From contig NC_090016.1 in the NCBI RefSeq assembly GCF_036417845.1, positions 248,001 to 312,000 on the forward strand: a stretch of 64,000 bases of DNA. Reading direction: 5' to 3'. Within the stretch, counting starts at the first letter, position 1, and each line of letters starts with the position of its first letter. The notes under the pieces are model-generated. The model did no database searches. It was not told the DNA's origin and saw nothing but the letters and a program-made list of their open reading frames with translations. The translations under genes were made by a program, and so were the position numbers. The DNA comes from Apteryx mantelli. Taxonomy: Eukaryota > Chordata > Aves > Apterygiformes > Apterygidae. Shown piece by piece: positions 45,901 through 56,639 of the stretch.

Positions 45901-48900
45901 CAGCCCCATAGCAGCCCCATAGCGACCCAGAGCGACCCATAGCAACCCATAGCAGCCCCATAGTGACCCATAGTGACCCATAGCAACCCATAGCAGCCCC
46001 ATAGTGACCCATAGCGACCCATAGCGACCCATAGCAGCCCCATAGCAACCCATAGAGCCCCAGAGCGACCCATAGCGACCCATAGAGACCCCACTGTGCC
46101 CCATAGCGACCCCACTGCGCCCCATAGCGACCCAGAGCGACCCATAGCAGCCCCATAGCGACCCATAGCGACCCATAGCAGCCCCACGGCCAGCGCCTGC
46201 GCCCCATAGCGACACCACTGTGCCCCATAGCAGCCCCATAGCAGCCCCAGCAGCCCCACGGCGAGGGCCTGAGCCCCATAGCGACCCATAGCAGCCCCAT
46301 AGCGACCCCACTGCACCCCATAGCGACCCATAGTGACCCCACTGCACCCCATAGCACCCCATAGCAGCCCCATAGTGCTCCATAGCAGCCCCAGCAGCCC
46401 CACGGCCAGCGCCTGCGCCCCATAGCGACCCATAGCGACCCATAGCAGCCCCAGCAGCCCCACGGCGAGGGCCTGCGCCCCATAGCGACCCATAGCAGCC
46501 CCATAGCAGCCCCAGCAGCCCCACGGCGAGGGCCTGCGCCCCATAGCGACCCATGGCAGCCCCATAGCAGCCCCATAGCGACCCATAGCGACCCATAGCG
46601 ACACCACTGCGCCCCATAGCAGCCCCAGCAGCCCCACGGCCAGCGCCTGCGCCCCACAGCGCCCCATAGCGCCCCATAGCGCCCCATAGTGCCCCATAGC
46701 AGCCCCACTGTGCCCCACAGCACCCCAGAGCGACTCATAGCGACCCCACTGCACCCCATAGCGACCCATAGCAGCCCCATAGCAGCCCCAGCAGCCCCAT
46801 GGCCAGCGCCTGCGCCCCACAGTGACCCATAGAGACCCCACTGTGCCCCATAGCGCCCCATAGTAGCCCCATAGCGACCCCATAGCAACACATAGCGCCC
46901 CATAGCAGCCCCACTGCGCCCCATAGCGACCCCACTGCCCCCATAGCAGCCCCATAGCAGCCCCACTGTGCCCCATAGCGCCCCATAGCAGCCCCATAGC
47001 ACCCCATAGCAACCCCACTGTGCCCCGTAGCGTCCCATAGCGACCCATAGCGCCCCATAGCAACCTCACTGTGCCCCATAGCGACCCCACTGTGTCCCAG
47101 AGCGCCCCATAGCAACCCAACTGCGCCCCATAGCAGCCCTAGCAGCCCCACGGCCAACGCCTGCGCCCCATAGCGCCCCATAGCAGCCCCAGAGCGACCC
47201 CATAGTGGCCCCATAGCGACCCCACAGCGCCCCATAGCAGCCCCATAGCAACCCAACTGCGCCCCATAGCAGCCCCAGCAGCCCCATGGCAAGTGCCTGT
47301 GCCCCACAGCACCCCATAGCACCCCAGGGACCCATTGCAACCCATAGTGCCCCATAGAACCCCATAGTGCCCTACAGCGCCCCATAGCACCCCATAGCAC
47401 CCAGGGGACCCATTGCAACCCCCATTGCAACCCCACAGCGCCCCCTAGCGCCCCGGGGACCCATTGCACCCCATAGCGCCCCATAGCGCCCCATAGCGCC
47501 CCATAGCGCCCAGAGGACCCATTGCACCCCATAGCGCCCCATAGCCCCCCACAGCACCCCAGGGCCCTGCTGCACCCCATTGCAACCCACAGTATGTCAC
47601 ACCACCCCATAGCCCCCCACAGCGCCCCATAGCACCCATTGCACCCCATAGCACCCACATCCCCCCACAGCGCTCCATAGCCCCTCCGAGCACCCCATAG
47701 CCCCCCCACAGCGCCCCACAGCGCCCCATAGCACCCACAGCCTCCCACAGCATCCCCCAACACCCCATAACACCCCATAGCCCCCCGCAGCCCCATAGAG
47801 CCCCCCCAGCCCCCCATAGCCCCCTACAGCCCCCCATAGCACCCACAGCACCCTATAGCCTCCCCCAGCCCCCCCAGCACCCCATAGCCCCCATAGCGCC
47901 CCATAGCACCCCATAGAGCCCCTCCAGCCCCACATAACACCCCATAGCCCCCCATAGCACCCATTGCACCCCCAGCACCTGTAGTGACCCACAGCACCCC
48001 ACAGTGCCCCATAGCACCCCATAGCCCCCCCAGCCCCATAGAGCCCCCCCATAGCTCCCCATAGCCCCACAGCACCCTATAGCCCCCATAGCGCCTCATT
48101 GCACCCCATAACACCCCATAGAGCCCCCCCAGCCCCACATAGCACCCCATAGCGCCATATAGCACCCACTGCAGCCCCAAGCCCCATAGCACCCCATTGC
48201 ACCCCATAGCCTCCCCCAGTGCCCCATAGTCTCCCCCAGTGCCCCATAGCCCCCATTGCACCCCCAGCCCCATAGAGCCCCCCAGCCCCATAGAGCCCCC
48301 CTAGCCCCCATAGCTCCCCATAGCACCCATAGCCCTCCATAGCCCCCCCCAGCCCCACAGAACCCCCCAGCCCCATAGCTCCCCCAGCCCCCATAGCCCC
48401 CCATAACCTCCCCCAGCCCCCCAGCACCCCATAGCACCCCATAACACCCCATAGAGCCTCCTCAGCCCCACATAACACCCCATAGCCCCACATAGCACCC
48501 ACTGCACCCCATAGCCTCCCCCAGTGCCCCATAGCACCCCATAGCACCCATAGCCTCCCATTGCACCCCATAGACCCCCCTAGCGCCCCCAGCCCCATAG
48601 CTCCTCCCAGCCCCATAGCGCCCCCATAGCTCCCCATTGCACCCATAGGCTCCCATTGCACCCCATAGACCCCCATAGCGCCCCCCAGCCCCATAGAGCC
48701 CCCCCAGCCCCATAGCACCCCCCAGCCCCCCATAGCCCCCATAGCGCCCCATTGCACCCCATAGACCCCCCTAGCGCCCCCCCAGGCCCATAGCTCCCCC
48801 CAGCCCCATAGCGCCCCCCCCAGCCCCCATAGCTCCCCATAGCCTCCCATTGCACCCCATAGACCCCCCCACTGCCCCCCAGCCCCCCATAGCCCCCCCA

Positions 48901-49827
48901 GCCCCATAGCGTCCCCCCAGCCCCCATAGCTCCCCATAGCACCCATAGCCCCCCATAGTCCCCCCAGCCCCATAGCCCCCCATTGCACCCCATAGACCCC
49001 CCACTGCCCCCCAGCCCCATAGCCCCCCAGCCCTATAGAGCCCCCCAGCCCCATAGAGCCCCCCCAGCCCCCATAGCTCCCCCCCAGCCCCATAGAGCCC
49101 CCCCCAGCCCCCATAGTCTCCCCCAGTGCCCCATTGCACCCCATAGACCCCCATAGCGCCCCCCAGCCCCATAGAGCCCCCCCAGCCCCATAGCCCCCCA
49201 TTGCACCCATAGCCCCCCATAGCCTTCCCCAGCCCCCCATAGCCCCCCCCCAGCCCCATAGCGTCCCCCCAGCCCCCATAGCCCCCATTGCACCCCATAG
49301 ACCCCCATAGCGCCCCCCTAGCCCCATAGCCTCCCATTGCACCCCATAGACCCCCATAGCCCCCCATAGCCCCCCATTGCACCCCATAGCCCCCCATAGC
49401 GCCCCCCCAGCCCCATAGTGTCCCCCCAGCCCCCATAGCCCCCCATAGCCTCCCCCAGCCCCACAGAACCCCCCCAGCCCCATAGCCCCCCATTGCACCC
49501 CATAGCTCCCCCCAGCCCCATAGCGCCCCCCCAGCCCTATAGCCTCCCATTGCACCCCATAGCCTCCCCACAGCCTCCCCCAGCCCCACAAACCCCCCCA
49601 GCCCCATAGCCCCCCCATTGCACCCCATAGCTCCCCCCAGCCCCCATAGCTCCCCATTGCACCCCATAGCCTCCCCACAGCCTCCCCCAGCCCCACAGAA
49701 CCCCCCCCAGCCCCATAGCGCCCCATAGCCGCCCCCCCCGTACCAGCTGGGCGCTCAGCAGCAGCCCCTTGGGGCTCCGCAGGGCCCCCAAGTCGAAGGC
49801 CCCGGGCGCCGCCGGCTGCTCCCCCAT
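42908..49827 (-). CDS. CMTM5: CKLF-like MARVEL transmembrane protein 5, five coding exons
   Basis: Small tetraspanning membrane protein of the chemokine-like factor/MARVEL family. Minus-strand exons: 49744-49827 (ATG; MGEQPAAPGAFDLG...), 44697-44843, 43539-43634, 43346-43430, 42908-42930 (TAG 42910-42908). They sum to 435 bases (144 residues) with consistent phases and GT-AG borders. Human CMTM5 landmarks align: SPKGLLLSAQL (human SHKGILLETEL), ...ACL|DFLRAAS (PCL|DFLRCVS), SRDALAAATF (SRDGAAIAAF), TFGLVLAALFAFDAFVTYRS (VFGIILVSIFAYDAFKIYRT). The four hydrophobic stretches are strongly biased to Ala, Leu and Gly by GC-rich codons. Neighbours MYH6 (convergent) and PABPN1 match mammalian order. 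Intron 1 (4.9 kb) and the next intron are minisatellite. The last, 23-base exon is the least certain. Confidence 0.8.
42955..43345. repeat. GGGCCCAGGCGTCCGGGTGCC minisatellite, CMTM5 last intron
   Basis: Cores of the CCCAGGCGTCCGG family spaced by CACCACGAGG or CCCCACACTGGGGG. It begins within a few bases of the donor of exon 43346-43430. Confidence 0.9.
43645..44690. repeat. About 58-bp GGGGGTCAGGGACGCCGTGG minisatellite, CMTM5 intron
   Basis: Fills intron 43635-44696 between coding exons. G-rich on plus, C-rich on the transcribed strand. Units carry GGGGACGCTGTGGGGC and GGGGGGACGTGGGGG. Confidence 0.92.
44850..47310. repeat. Minisatellite containing copies of the CMTM5 exon-2 acceptor and first codons
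   Basis: CCCATAGCGACCCATAGC units (plus strand) interspersed with about 19 copies of CACGGCCAGCGCCTGCGCC. On the minus strand this is the acceptor CGCAG plus the first coding bases of exon 44697-44843. Copies lie near 44998, 45090, 45263, 45369, 45459, 45532, 45609, 45681, 45764, 45870, 46187, 46258, 46399, 46459, 46521, 46638, 46798, 47149 and 47286. All lie in CMTM5 intron 1. Confidence 0.9.
47310..49740. repeat. CCCCATAGCCCCCCAGCCCC minisatellite, CMTM5 intron 1
   Basis: Continuation of the previous array without the exon-derived block. Units mix CCATAGAGCCCCCCCAGCCC, CATTGCACCCCATAG and CATAGCTCCCCATAGC. It reaches to within a few bases of the exon-1 donor. Confidence 0.9.
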
Positions 49828-50140
49828 GGCCGCCGTGGGGCAGAGAGCGCCGGGGGGCAGCGACAGGCCGCCGTGGGGCAGAGAGAGCCGGGGGGCAGCA
49901 CAGGCCGCCGTGGGGCAGAGAGCGCCGGGGGGGGTGGGGTGATGTGGGGCAGGGTGCCGCGGGGCGATGCGGGGCGGCGGGAGGCGCCGTGGGGCAGCGC
50001 GTGGGGCCACGTGTCCCCCCCCCTTGTCCCCCCTTGTCCCCCCCCCCGACGGCGCCTGGCACCGAGGGGCCGAAGGGGACAAAAGGGCCCCTGTGGCGGC
50101 GATGGGGGGGGAAGGGGGGGGGGGGAGGCTCTGCCCTGCC
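49828..50140. other. CMTM5 5' flank / putative 5' UTR
   Basis: GC-rich, moderately unique. Three copies of an approximately 38-bp unit (CCGCCGTGGGGCAGAGAGCG start) lie at 49,830-49,930, directly upstream of the ATG on the minus strand, followed by an unremarkable C/G-rich stretch. No TATA box is seen. The promoter would be here, but its start is not defined. Confidence 0.4.
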
Positions 50141-50144
50141 CCAT

Positions 50145-51690
50145 AGCGGCCCTGGGAGCCCCCCAGAGACCTCTCACTGCCCCACAGCACCCCAGGGACT
50201 CCCCTGCCCTGCCCCATAGCAGCCCCAGGACCCCTCAACCTGCCCCATAGCGGCCCTGGAGCCCCCCAGAGACCTCTCACTGCCCCATAGCGCCCCAGGG
50301 ACCTGCAGGGACCCCCCCCACCCTGCCCCATAGCAGCCCTAGGACCCCCCCATCCTGCCCCATAGCACCCCTGGGACCCCCCCCCCCCACATCCTCTCCC
50401 TGCCCCATAGCACCCCTGGGAGCCCCCCCACCCTGCCCCATAGCGCCCCTGGGACCCCCCCCCACGTCCTCCCCCTGCCCATAGCACCCTATAGCGCCCC
50501 TGCGACCCCCCCCGCCCCCCCATCCTGCCCCATAGCACCCCTGGGACCCCCCCCCCCACATCCTCTCCCTGCCCCATAGCGGCCCTGGACCCCCCCTGCC
50601 CTGCCCCATAGCACCCCTGGGACCCACAGGGACTCATCCTGCCCCATAGCACCCCAGGGACCCCCCCCGTCCTGCCCCATAGCGCCCTGGGACCCCCCCC
50701 CCCCCACATCCTCTCCCTGCCCCATAGCGGGCCCTGGGACCCCCCCATCCTGCCCCATAGCAGCCCGGGGACCCCCCCCTCCATTCTCTCCTGCCCCATA
50801 GCGGCCCTGGGACCCCCCCATCCTGCCCCATAGCAACCCTGGGAGCCTCCCAGGACCCCTCACTGCCCATAGCGCTCCAGAGACACCCTCCCCCCCCCTC
50901 ACCCTGCCCCATAGCGGCCTGGGACCCCCCAGAGACCCTTCATCGTGCCCCATAGTGGCCCTGGGATTCCCCCCCCCCCACATTCTCCACCTGCCCCATA
51001 GCACCCCAGAGAGCCCCCCCCCATCCTGCCCCATAGCGCCCCTGGGACCCCCCCCCACGTCCTCCCCCTGCCCCATAGCACCCTATAGTGCCCCTGGGAC
51101 CCCCCCAGAGACCCTTCATCGTGCCCCATAGCAACCCTAGGACCCCCCCCACATCCTCCCCCTGCCCCATAGCGCCCCTGGGATGCTCCCCAGGCCCCAT
51201 AGCAGCCCGGGGAGCCCCACAGGACCCCCCGCCCTGCCCCATAGCAGCCCAGGGACCTGCAGGGACCCTCCTGCCCTGCCTCATAGCACTGCGGAGACAC
51301 CTCTCCCCTGCCCCATAGCGCCCCTGGAATCCCTCCCCCCGCCCCATAGCACTGCAAAGACCCCCCCACCCCGCCCCATAGCAGCCCCACGAATCCTCGC
51401 CCTGCCCCATAGTGCCCCAAGGGACGCTCCCCAGGCCCCATAGCAGCCCAGAGACACCCCCACCCTGCCCCATAGCGACGCTGGGACCCCCCCCCGTGCC
51501 CCATTGAACCCCAGGGCCCCCTCGCCCTGCCCCATAGCACTGCAAAGACACCCCTAACCTGCCCCATAGCAGCCCTGCAACCCCCCACCCTGCCCCATAG
51601 TGCCCCAGAAACCCCCCTCACTTTGCCCCATAGCGCCCCTGGGACCCCTCAATGTGCCCCATAGCACTGAGACCCCCTCCCACCCCACAG
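50145..51690. repeat. About 42-bp CTGCCCCATAGCGCCCCTGG minisatellite, CMTM5-PABPN1 spacer
   Basis: Units with GGGACCCCCCCCCCACATCC. No trace of the EFS, IL25 or SLC22A17 coding sequences that occupy this interval in mammals. Confidence 0.9.
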
Positions 51691-51694
51691 CGCC

Positions 51695-52020
51695 CCCCCC
51701 ATGGGGCTGCTCAGGGGCCCGCCGTGGGTCACGGTCCCCCCCAAAGGCCTCGCCGTGGGTCGCAGCCCCCCATGGAAGTTCTCAGGCTTCCGCTGTGGGT
51801 CACAGTCCCCCCCAGGGACCCCGCTGTGGGTTGCAGCCCCCCCCCACAGGCCTTGCTGTGGGTTACAGGGCCCCCTCATGGGCTCCGCCGTGGGTCAGAG
51901 TCCCCCCAGGAACCTTGCTGTGGGTCACAGGCCCACTCCATAGGCCCTGCCGTGGGTCACAGACTCTGCTGTGGGTCGCAGCCCCCCCCCGCCCCCCGGG
52001 AGCCCCGGCGTGGGTCGCGG
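51695..52020. repeat. GCTGTGGGTCACAGTCCCCC minisatellite
   Basis: Ten or so imperfect units of about 30 bp between the previous array and the PABPN1 3' end. Confidence 0.8.
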
Positions 52021-52044
52021 CGCAGCGAGGCGGAGCCGGGCTCC

Positions 52045-52220
52045 CCCCGGGGACACTTTATTGCCGCCCGCCCCGTACAGCGCTCCCCCCCGGCCGCCCC
52101 CCCCGCGCCGCCCCCCGGCCGCCCCCCAAGTGCCCCCGGCCCCGGCGCGGCGGCGACGTCCGGCCCGGCCCGTCCGGCGGCTCCTCCGCCCACCTGCAAC
52201 GATAAAGGACACTCAAATGC

Positions 52221-52254
<34 letters not shown>

Positions 52255-52420
52255 GAGGAGGAGGAAGGGGGGGGGAGGGGGCGCCCCGGCCCCCCCCGCC
52301 CCCGCCCCACGGCCGCCGGGGGGGGTGGGGGGGGGGGCGGGGGGGGGGGGGAGCGGGGGCCCCGCGGCGCGGCGTCCTCGTCCGTTCTGCTTAGGGGGGC
52401 CGGGGGGGGGCCCCCGCGGC
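52045..52420 (-). other. PABPN1: PABPN1 3' UTR with GGA and poly-G microsatellites
   Basis: Lies between the PABPN1 stop and its poly(A) signal. It contains a run of GGA triplets (plus strand 52,230-52,262) and long G tracts at 52,318-52,360. In the transcript these are C/CCU-rich tracts. No other gene is visible. Confidence 0.7.
52057..52062 (-). terminator. PABPN1: Polyadenylation signal of PABPN1
   Basis: TTTATT on plus (AATAAA on minus), about 360 bases downstream of the PABPN1 stop codon. Confidence 0.75.
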
Positions 52421-55400
52421 CTAGTAAGGGGAGTACCATGAGGTGGCTCTGGCCCGGCCCCTGCGGAGAGATCGGGGAGCGGCGTGGTTGGGGGGGGGGG
52501 GGGGGCACGAGGGAGGGGGCCGGGGGGCGGCGGGAGGCCCCGCCTCCCTCCCGCCCCCACCCCCCTCCCAGGGGACCCCCGGAGTCCCCCTGCCCCACCC
52601 GCCCCCCCCTAGAACCCAGGCGGCCGGGACCCTCGGCCTGCCCTGGAAGACCTGGGCCTACCCTGGAGAACCTGGGCCTACCTGGGAGGGACTGGGATCT
52701 ACTGCTCTGGAGGACCTGGGCCTACCTTGGAGGACCTGGACCTACCTTGGAGAACTGGGGTCTACTGCCCTGGGGAATGTAGGCCTACCTTGGAGAACCT
52801 CAGCCTACCTGGGAGGACTGGGGTCTACTGCTCTGGAGGACCTGGGCGTACCCTGGAGAATCTCAACCTACCTGGGAAGACTGGGGTCTACTGCCCTGGA
52901 GGACCTGGGCCCGCCCTGGAGGACTGGGATCTACTGCTCTGGAGGACCTGAGCCTACCCTGGAGGACCCGGGCCTACCTTGGAGGACTGGCATCTATTGC
53001 CCTGGAGGACCTGGGCCTACCTTGGAGAATCTCAACCTACCTGGGAGAACTGGGGTCTACTGCCCTGGAGAACCTAGGCCTACCTGGGAGGACCTGGCCT
53101 GCTGCAGAGGACTGGGGTCTACTGCCCTGGGAGGACCTGGGCCCTACCTTGGAGGACCTCAGCCTACCTGGGAAAACTGGAGTCTACTGCTCTGGAGGAC
53201 CTCAGCCTACCTGGGAGGACTGGGATCTACTGCTCTGGAGGACCCAGACCTACCCTGGAGGACCTGGGCCTGCCCTGGAGGGACTGGGATCTACTGCTCT
53301 GGAGGACCCAGACCTACCCTGGAGGACCTGGGCCTACCTGGGAGGACTGGGATCTACTGCTCTAGAGGACCCGGACCTACCCTGGAGGACCTGGGCCTGC
53401 CCTGGAGAACTGGGATCTACTGCTCTGGAGGACCTAGGCCTACCTTGGAAGACCTAGGCCTACCTTGGAGGACTTGACCCTACTTTTGAGGACTGGGATC
53501 TACTACTCTGAAAGACCTGGGCCTGCCCTGGAGGACTGGGGGTCTACTGCCCTGGAGGACCTGAGCCTACCCTGGAGAACCTCAGCCTACCTGGGAGGAC
53601 TGGTGTCTACTGCTCTGGAGGACCTGGGCCTACCTTGGAGGATTGGGGTCTACTACCCCTGGAGAACCTGGGCTTACTCTGGAAGAATAGCATCTACTGC
53701 CCTGGAGGACCTAGGCCTACCCTGGAGGACTGAGATCTACTGCTCTGGAGGACCTGGGCCTACCTTGGAGGACTTCAGCCTACCTGGGAGGACTGGGGTC
53801 TACTGCCCTGGAGGACCTGAGCCTACCCTGGGAGAGTGGCATCTACTGCTCTGGAGAAACCTGGGCCTACCTTAGAGGACCTCAGTCCTCCTGCCTTAAA
53901 AGACTTCAGCCTACATTGGAAGACTGTGCTCTACTGCCTTGGAGGACCCCCTGCCTACTGCCCTAGAGAACTCTCTGCCCACCTTGGAGGACCTCAGCCT
54001 ACCTAGGAAAACTGGGGCCTACTACCCTGGAGGACCTGGGCCTACTACCCTAGAGAACTCTCTGCCTACCCTGGAGGACTTCAGCCAACCTTGGAGGACT
54101 TAGGCCTACTCTGGAGAACCTCAGCCTAACTTAGAGAATCTAAAGTCTACTGCCGTGGAGGACCTAGGCACTCTCTATCCACCCTGGAGAACCCAAGCAC
54201 TCCCAGCCCATCCTGGAGGACTCTCTGCCCACCCTGGAGGACCCAGGCACTCCCATCCCCACCCTGAAGGACTCTCTGCCTGTCTTGGAAGACCCGGGCA
54301 CTCCCAGCCCACCCTGGAGGACTCTCTGTCTGTCTTGAGGACCCAGGCACTCCTGTCCTCACCCTGGAGAACTCTCTACACCCTAGAAGACCCAGACACT
54401 CCCTGCCCACCCTAGAGAACTCTCTGCCCACCCTGGAGGACCCAGGTACACTCTACCCACCCAGGAGGACCCAGGCACTCCCAGCCCACCCTGGAGGACT
54501 CTCTGCCTGTCTTGGAGGACCCAGGCACTCCTGTCCCCACCCTGGAAGACTCTCTACACTCTAGAAGACCCAGACACTCCCTGCCCACCCTGGAGAGCTC
54601 TCTTCCCACCCTGGAGAGCTCTCTTCCCACCCTGGAGAACCCAGGCACTCTCTATCCACCCCAGAGGACTCTCTGCCCACCCTGGAGGACCCAGGCACTC
54701 TCTGCCCACCTTGGAGGACTCTCTGCCCATGCTGGAGGACCCAGGTTCTCTCTATCCATTCTGGAGGACCCAGGCACTCCCATCCCCACCCTGGAGGACT
54801 CTCTGCCCACCCTGGAGGACCCAGACATTCTCTACCCACCCTGGAGGACCCAGGTACACTCTACCCACCCAGAAGGACTCTCTACCCACCCTGAAAGACC
54901 CACTCTCTACCCACCCTGGAAGACCCAGACACTCTCTGCACACCAGAGAACTCTCTACCCACCCTGGAGGACCCAGGCACTCCCGTCCCGTCCACCACCC
55001 CGGAGCACCCCCGGGGCCCCGCCCACCTGTAGGCCCGCCCGCGGGGGCGGCTGTAGCCGCTGTAGAAGCGGGCCCGGGCCGCGCTGTAGCCGCCGCCAAC
55101 GGCCCCGGTAGCGGGCGCGGGGGAACCCCCGGTCCGTCGTGCTGATGCCGGGCCGGTTTGTCCGCTTGGGGATCACCTGGGGAAAAGGGGGAGGGTGGGG
55201 TGGGAGGGGGGTGAGGCGCGTGTCGCCGCCGGAAGCCCCGCCTCCCCTCCCCTCCGGCCCCGCCCCCCCTCCTCACCTTAATTTGCCGGCCCCGGAAGAG
55301 GGACTCGTCGAGCGCCATCGACGTCCGCACGGACTCCTTGTCGGAGAACTCGATGTAGGCGAACCTGAGGGAGGAGCGGGAAGGGGGGCGGGGCATGAGG

Positions 55401-55557
55401 GGCGGGGTGGGGAGAGGGGGGGGGCCCAGGCGTCCGGGAGCCCCCTCCCCCGACTCCACCCCTTGGGGTGCCCGCTGTACTTGTCGCAGAGGATGGTGAC
55501 GCGGTTGACGGAGCCGCAGCCGTGGAAGTGGGCCTCGAGCTCCTCCGCCGTGGCCCA
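52421..55557 (-). CDS. PABPN1: Nuclear poly(A)-binding protein 1, C-terminal part, frameshifted in the penultimate exon
   Basis: Binds growing poly(A) tails in the nucleus and stimulates poly(A) polymerase. Minus-strand exons: 55460-55557 (enters the N gap; [23 protein letters not shown] first half), 55277-55364 ([23 protein letters not shown] second half), 55027-55176 ([20 protein letters not shown] then Arg-rich tail), 52421-52460 ([12 protein letters not shown], stop TAG 52423-52421). These match PABPN1 almost residue for residue. Exon 55027-55176 is 150 bases where its flanking phases require 3n+2. The frame of GFPRARYR and that of [16 protein letters not shown] differ by one base, with the extra base between 55085 and 55107. 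The first codon at the gap edge reads Trp where the family has Gly. The polyalanine N-terminus and coiled-coil exons are not in the sequence. Confidence 0.88.
52635..54140. repeat. About 43-bp GGAGGACCTGGGCCTACCTT minisatellite, PABPN1 last intron
   Basis: Intron 52461-55026. Units alternate with GACTGGGATCTACTGCTCTG. Open frames across it ([10 protein letters not shown]-like) are repeat by-products. Confidence 0.92.
54150..54990. repeat. CCACCCTGGAGGACCCAGGC minisatellite, PABPN1 last intron
   Basis: Second, related family in the same intron, with GGACTCTCTGCCCACCCTGG and ACTCCCAGCCCACC. It ends close to the donor of exon 55027-55176. Confidence 0.9.
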
Positions 55558-55757
55558 NNNNNNNNNNNNNNNNNNNNNNNNNNNNNNNNNNNNNNNNNNN
55601 NNNNNNNNNNNNNNNNNNNNNNNNNNNNNNNNNNNNNNNNNNNNNNNNNNNNNNNNNNNNNNNNNNNNNNNNNNNNNNNNNNNNNNNNNNNNNNNNNNNN
55701 NNNNNNNNNNNNNNNNNNNNNNNNNNNNNNNNNNNNNNNNNNNNNNNNNNNNNNNNN
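55558..55757. other. Assembly gap (200 N)
   Basis: Exactly 200 N, a common placeholder length, so the true size is unknown. It removes the 5' exons of PABPN1 and makes the linkage of everything to its right dependent on scaffolding. Confidence 0.98.
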
Positions 55758-56090
55758 TCCCCGCAAAGGGCGGCACTTCCTGTTTCACCCTGGCTCCGAG
55801 GGGGCGGGACTTCCTGTTCCGGGCCTTGGTTTTTTTTTTTTCTCCTGGATCGACGGATTTGAATAAAAAAGGGGGAACGAACAAATCGCGGCTCGTTTGC
55901 TCTGTTAGGGCTTAATGAAGGACCCGCCCCCAATTCCTCTCAGCCAATGGGGTGGATGGGGCGGAGCCTGGGCTCCTATTGGCTCTTTTGGGGGAGGGCG
56001 GTGCCCCTGCTGGTTGGGCGGGGCGCCTGTGATGTCATTGGAGGAGGAGGGGGGTGTGGTGCTACGGCAGCCAATGGGGAGGGAGCTTGG
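55758..56090. promoter_or_regulatory. CCAAT/ETS/GC-box promoter-like island
   Basis: Non-repetitive. Two ETS cores CACTTCCTG/ACTTCCTG (55774-55782, 55809-55816), four NF-Y boxes (CCAAT 55944-55948 and 56071-56075; ATTGG 55978-55982 and 56037-56041) and GC boxes (GGGGCGG near 55958). Typical of a housekeeping promoter. By position it could be that of PABPN1 (minus) or of a gene lost in the gap. Confidence 0.55.
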
Positions 56091-56104
56091 GGGCGGGTCG
56101 CCCG

Positions 56105-56625
56105 TGGGCCCAGGTGTCCGGGTGGGGTGCGGAGGGGGGGAGGAGCCGCCCCCCGTCCCCGCCCCCCAACCAGGGGGCCCAGGCGTCCGGGTGCCCCCCC
56201 TTCCCGCTGCCACCAGGGGGCCCAGGCGTCCGGCTCCTTTCGCATCAGGGGGCCCAGGCGTCCGGGGGGGGCCCAGGCGTCCGGGTGCCCCTCGCTCCTC
56301 TCCCAAACTAGGGGGCCCAGGCGTCCGGCTTCTTCCACATCAGGGGGCCCAGGTGTCCGGGACCCCCCAGTTCCCTCCCCAAACAGGGGGCCCAGGCGTC
56401 CGGGGGGGGCCCAGGCGTCCGGGTGCCTCCACTTCCCCCCCCCCTCCCCGAACCAGGGGCCCAGGCGTCCGGGACCCCCTCGTACCCTCCCCCAATGAGG
56501 GGGCCCAGGCGTCCGGGTGCCCCCCCACAACCCCCTTCCCAGAGGGGCCCAGGCGTCCGGGACCCCCCCAGTCCCTTCCCAAACCGGGGGGGGCCCAGGC
56601 GTCCAGGCGCCCCCGGACTGAGTTT
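56105..56625. repeat. GGGGGCCCAGGCGTCCGGG minisatellite
   Basis: About 14 cores of the CCCAGGCGTCCGG family, some only 18 bp apart (56,240-56,285), others about 45 bp apart. Same word as at 16.8, 42.2 and 43.0 kb. Confidence 0.9.
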
Positions 56626-56639
56626 GGGCGGGGGGGGGG

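Noticed and set aside
44486-47120. 850-codon minus-strand open frames of GLLGLLWGCYG type
   Set aside because: Translation of the CMTM5 intron-1 array. Only the 44697-44843 part is coding.
55862-55867. AATAAA on the plus strand as a poly(A) signal
   Set aside because: No plus-strand gene precedes it in visible sequence, and it sits in a promoter-like island.
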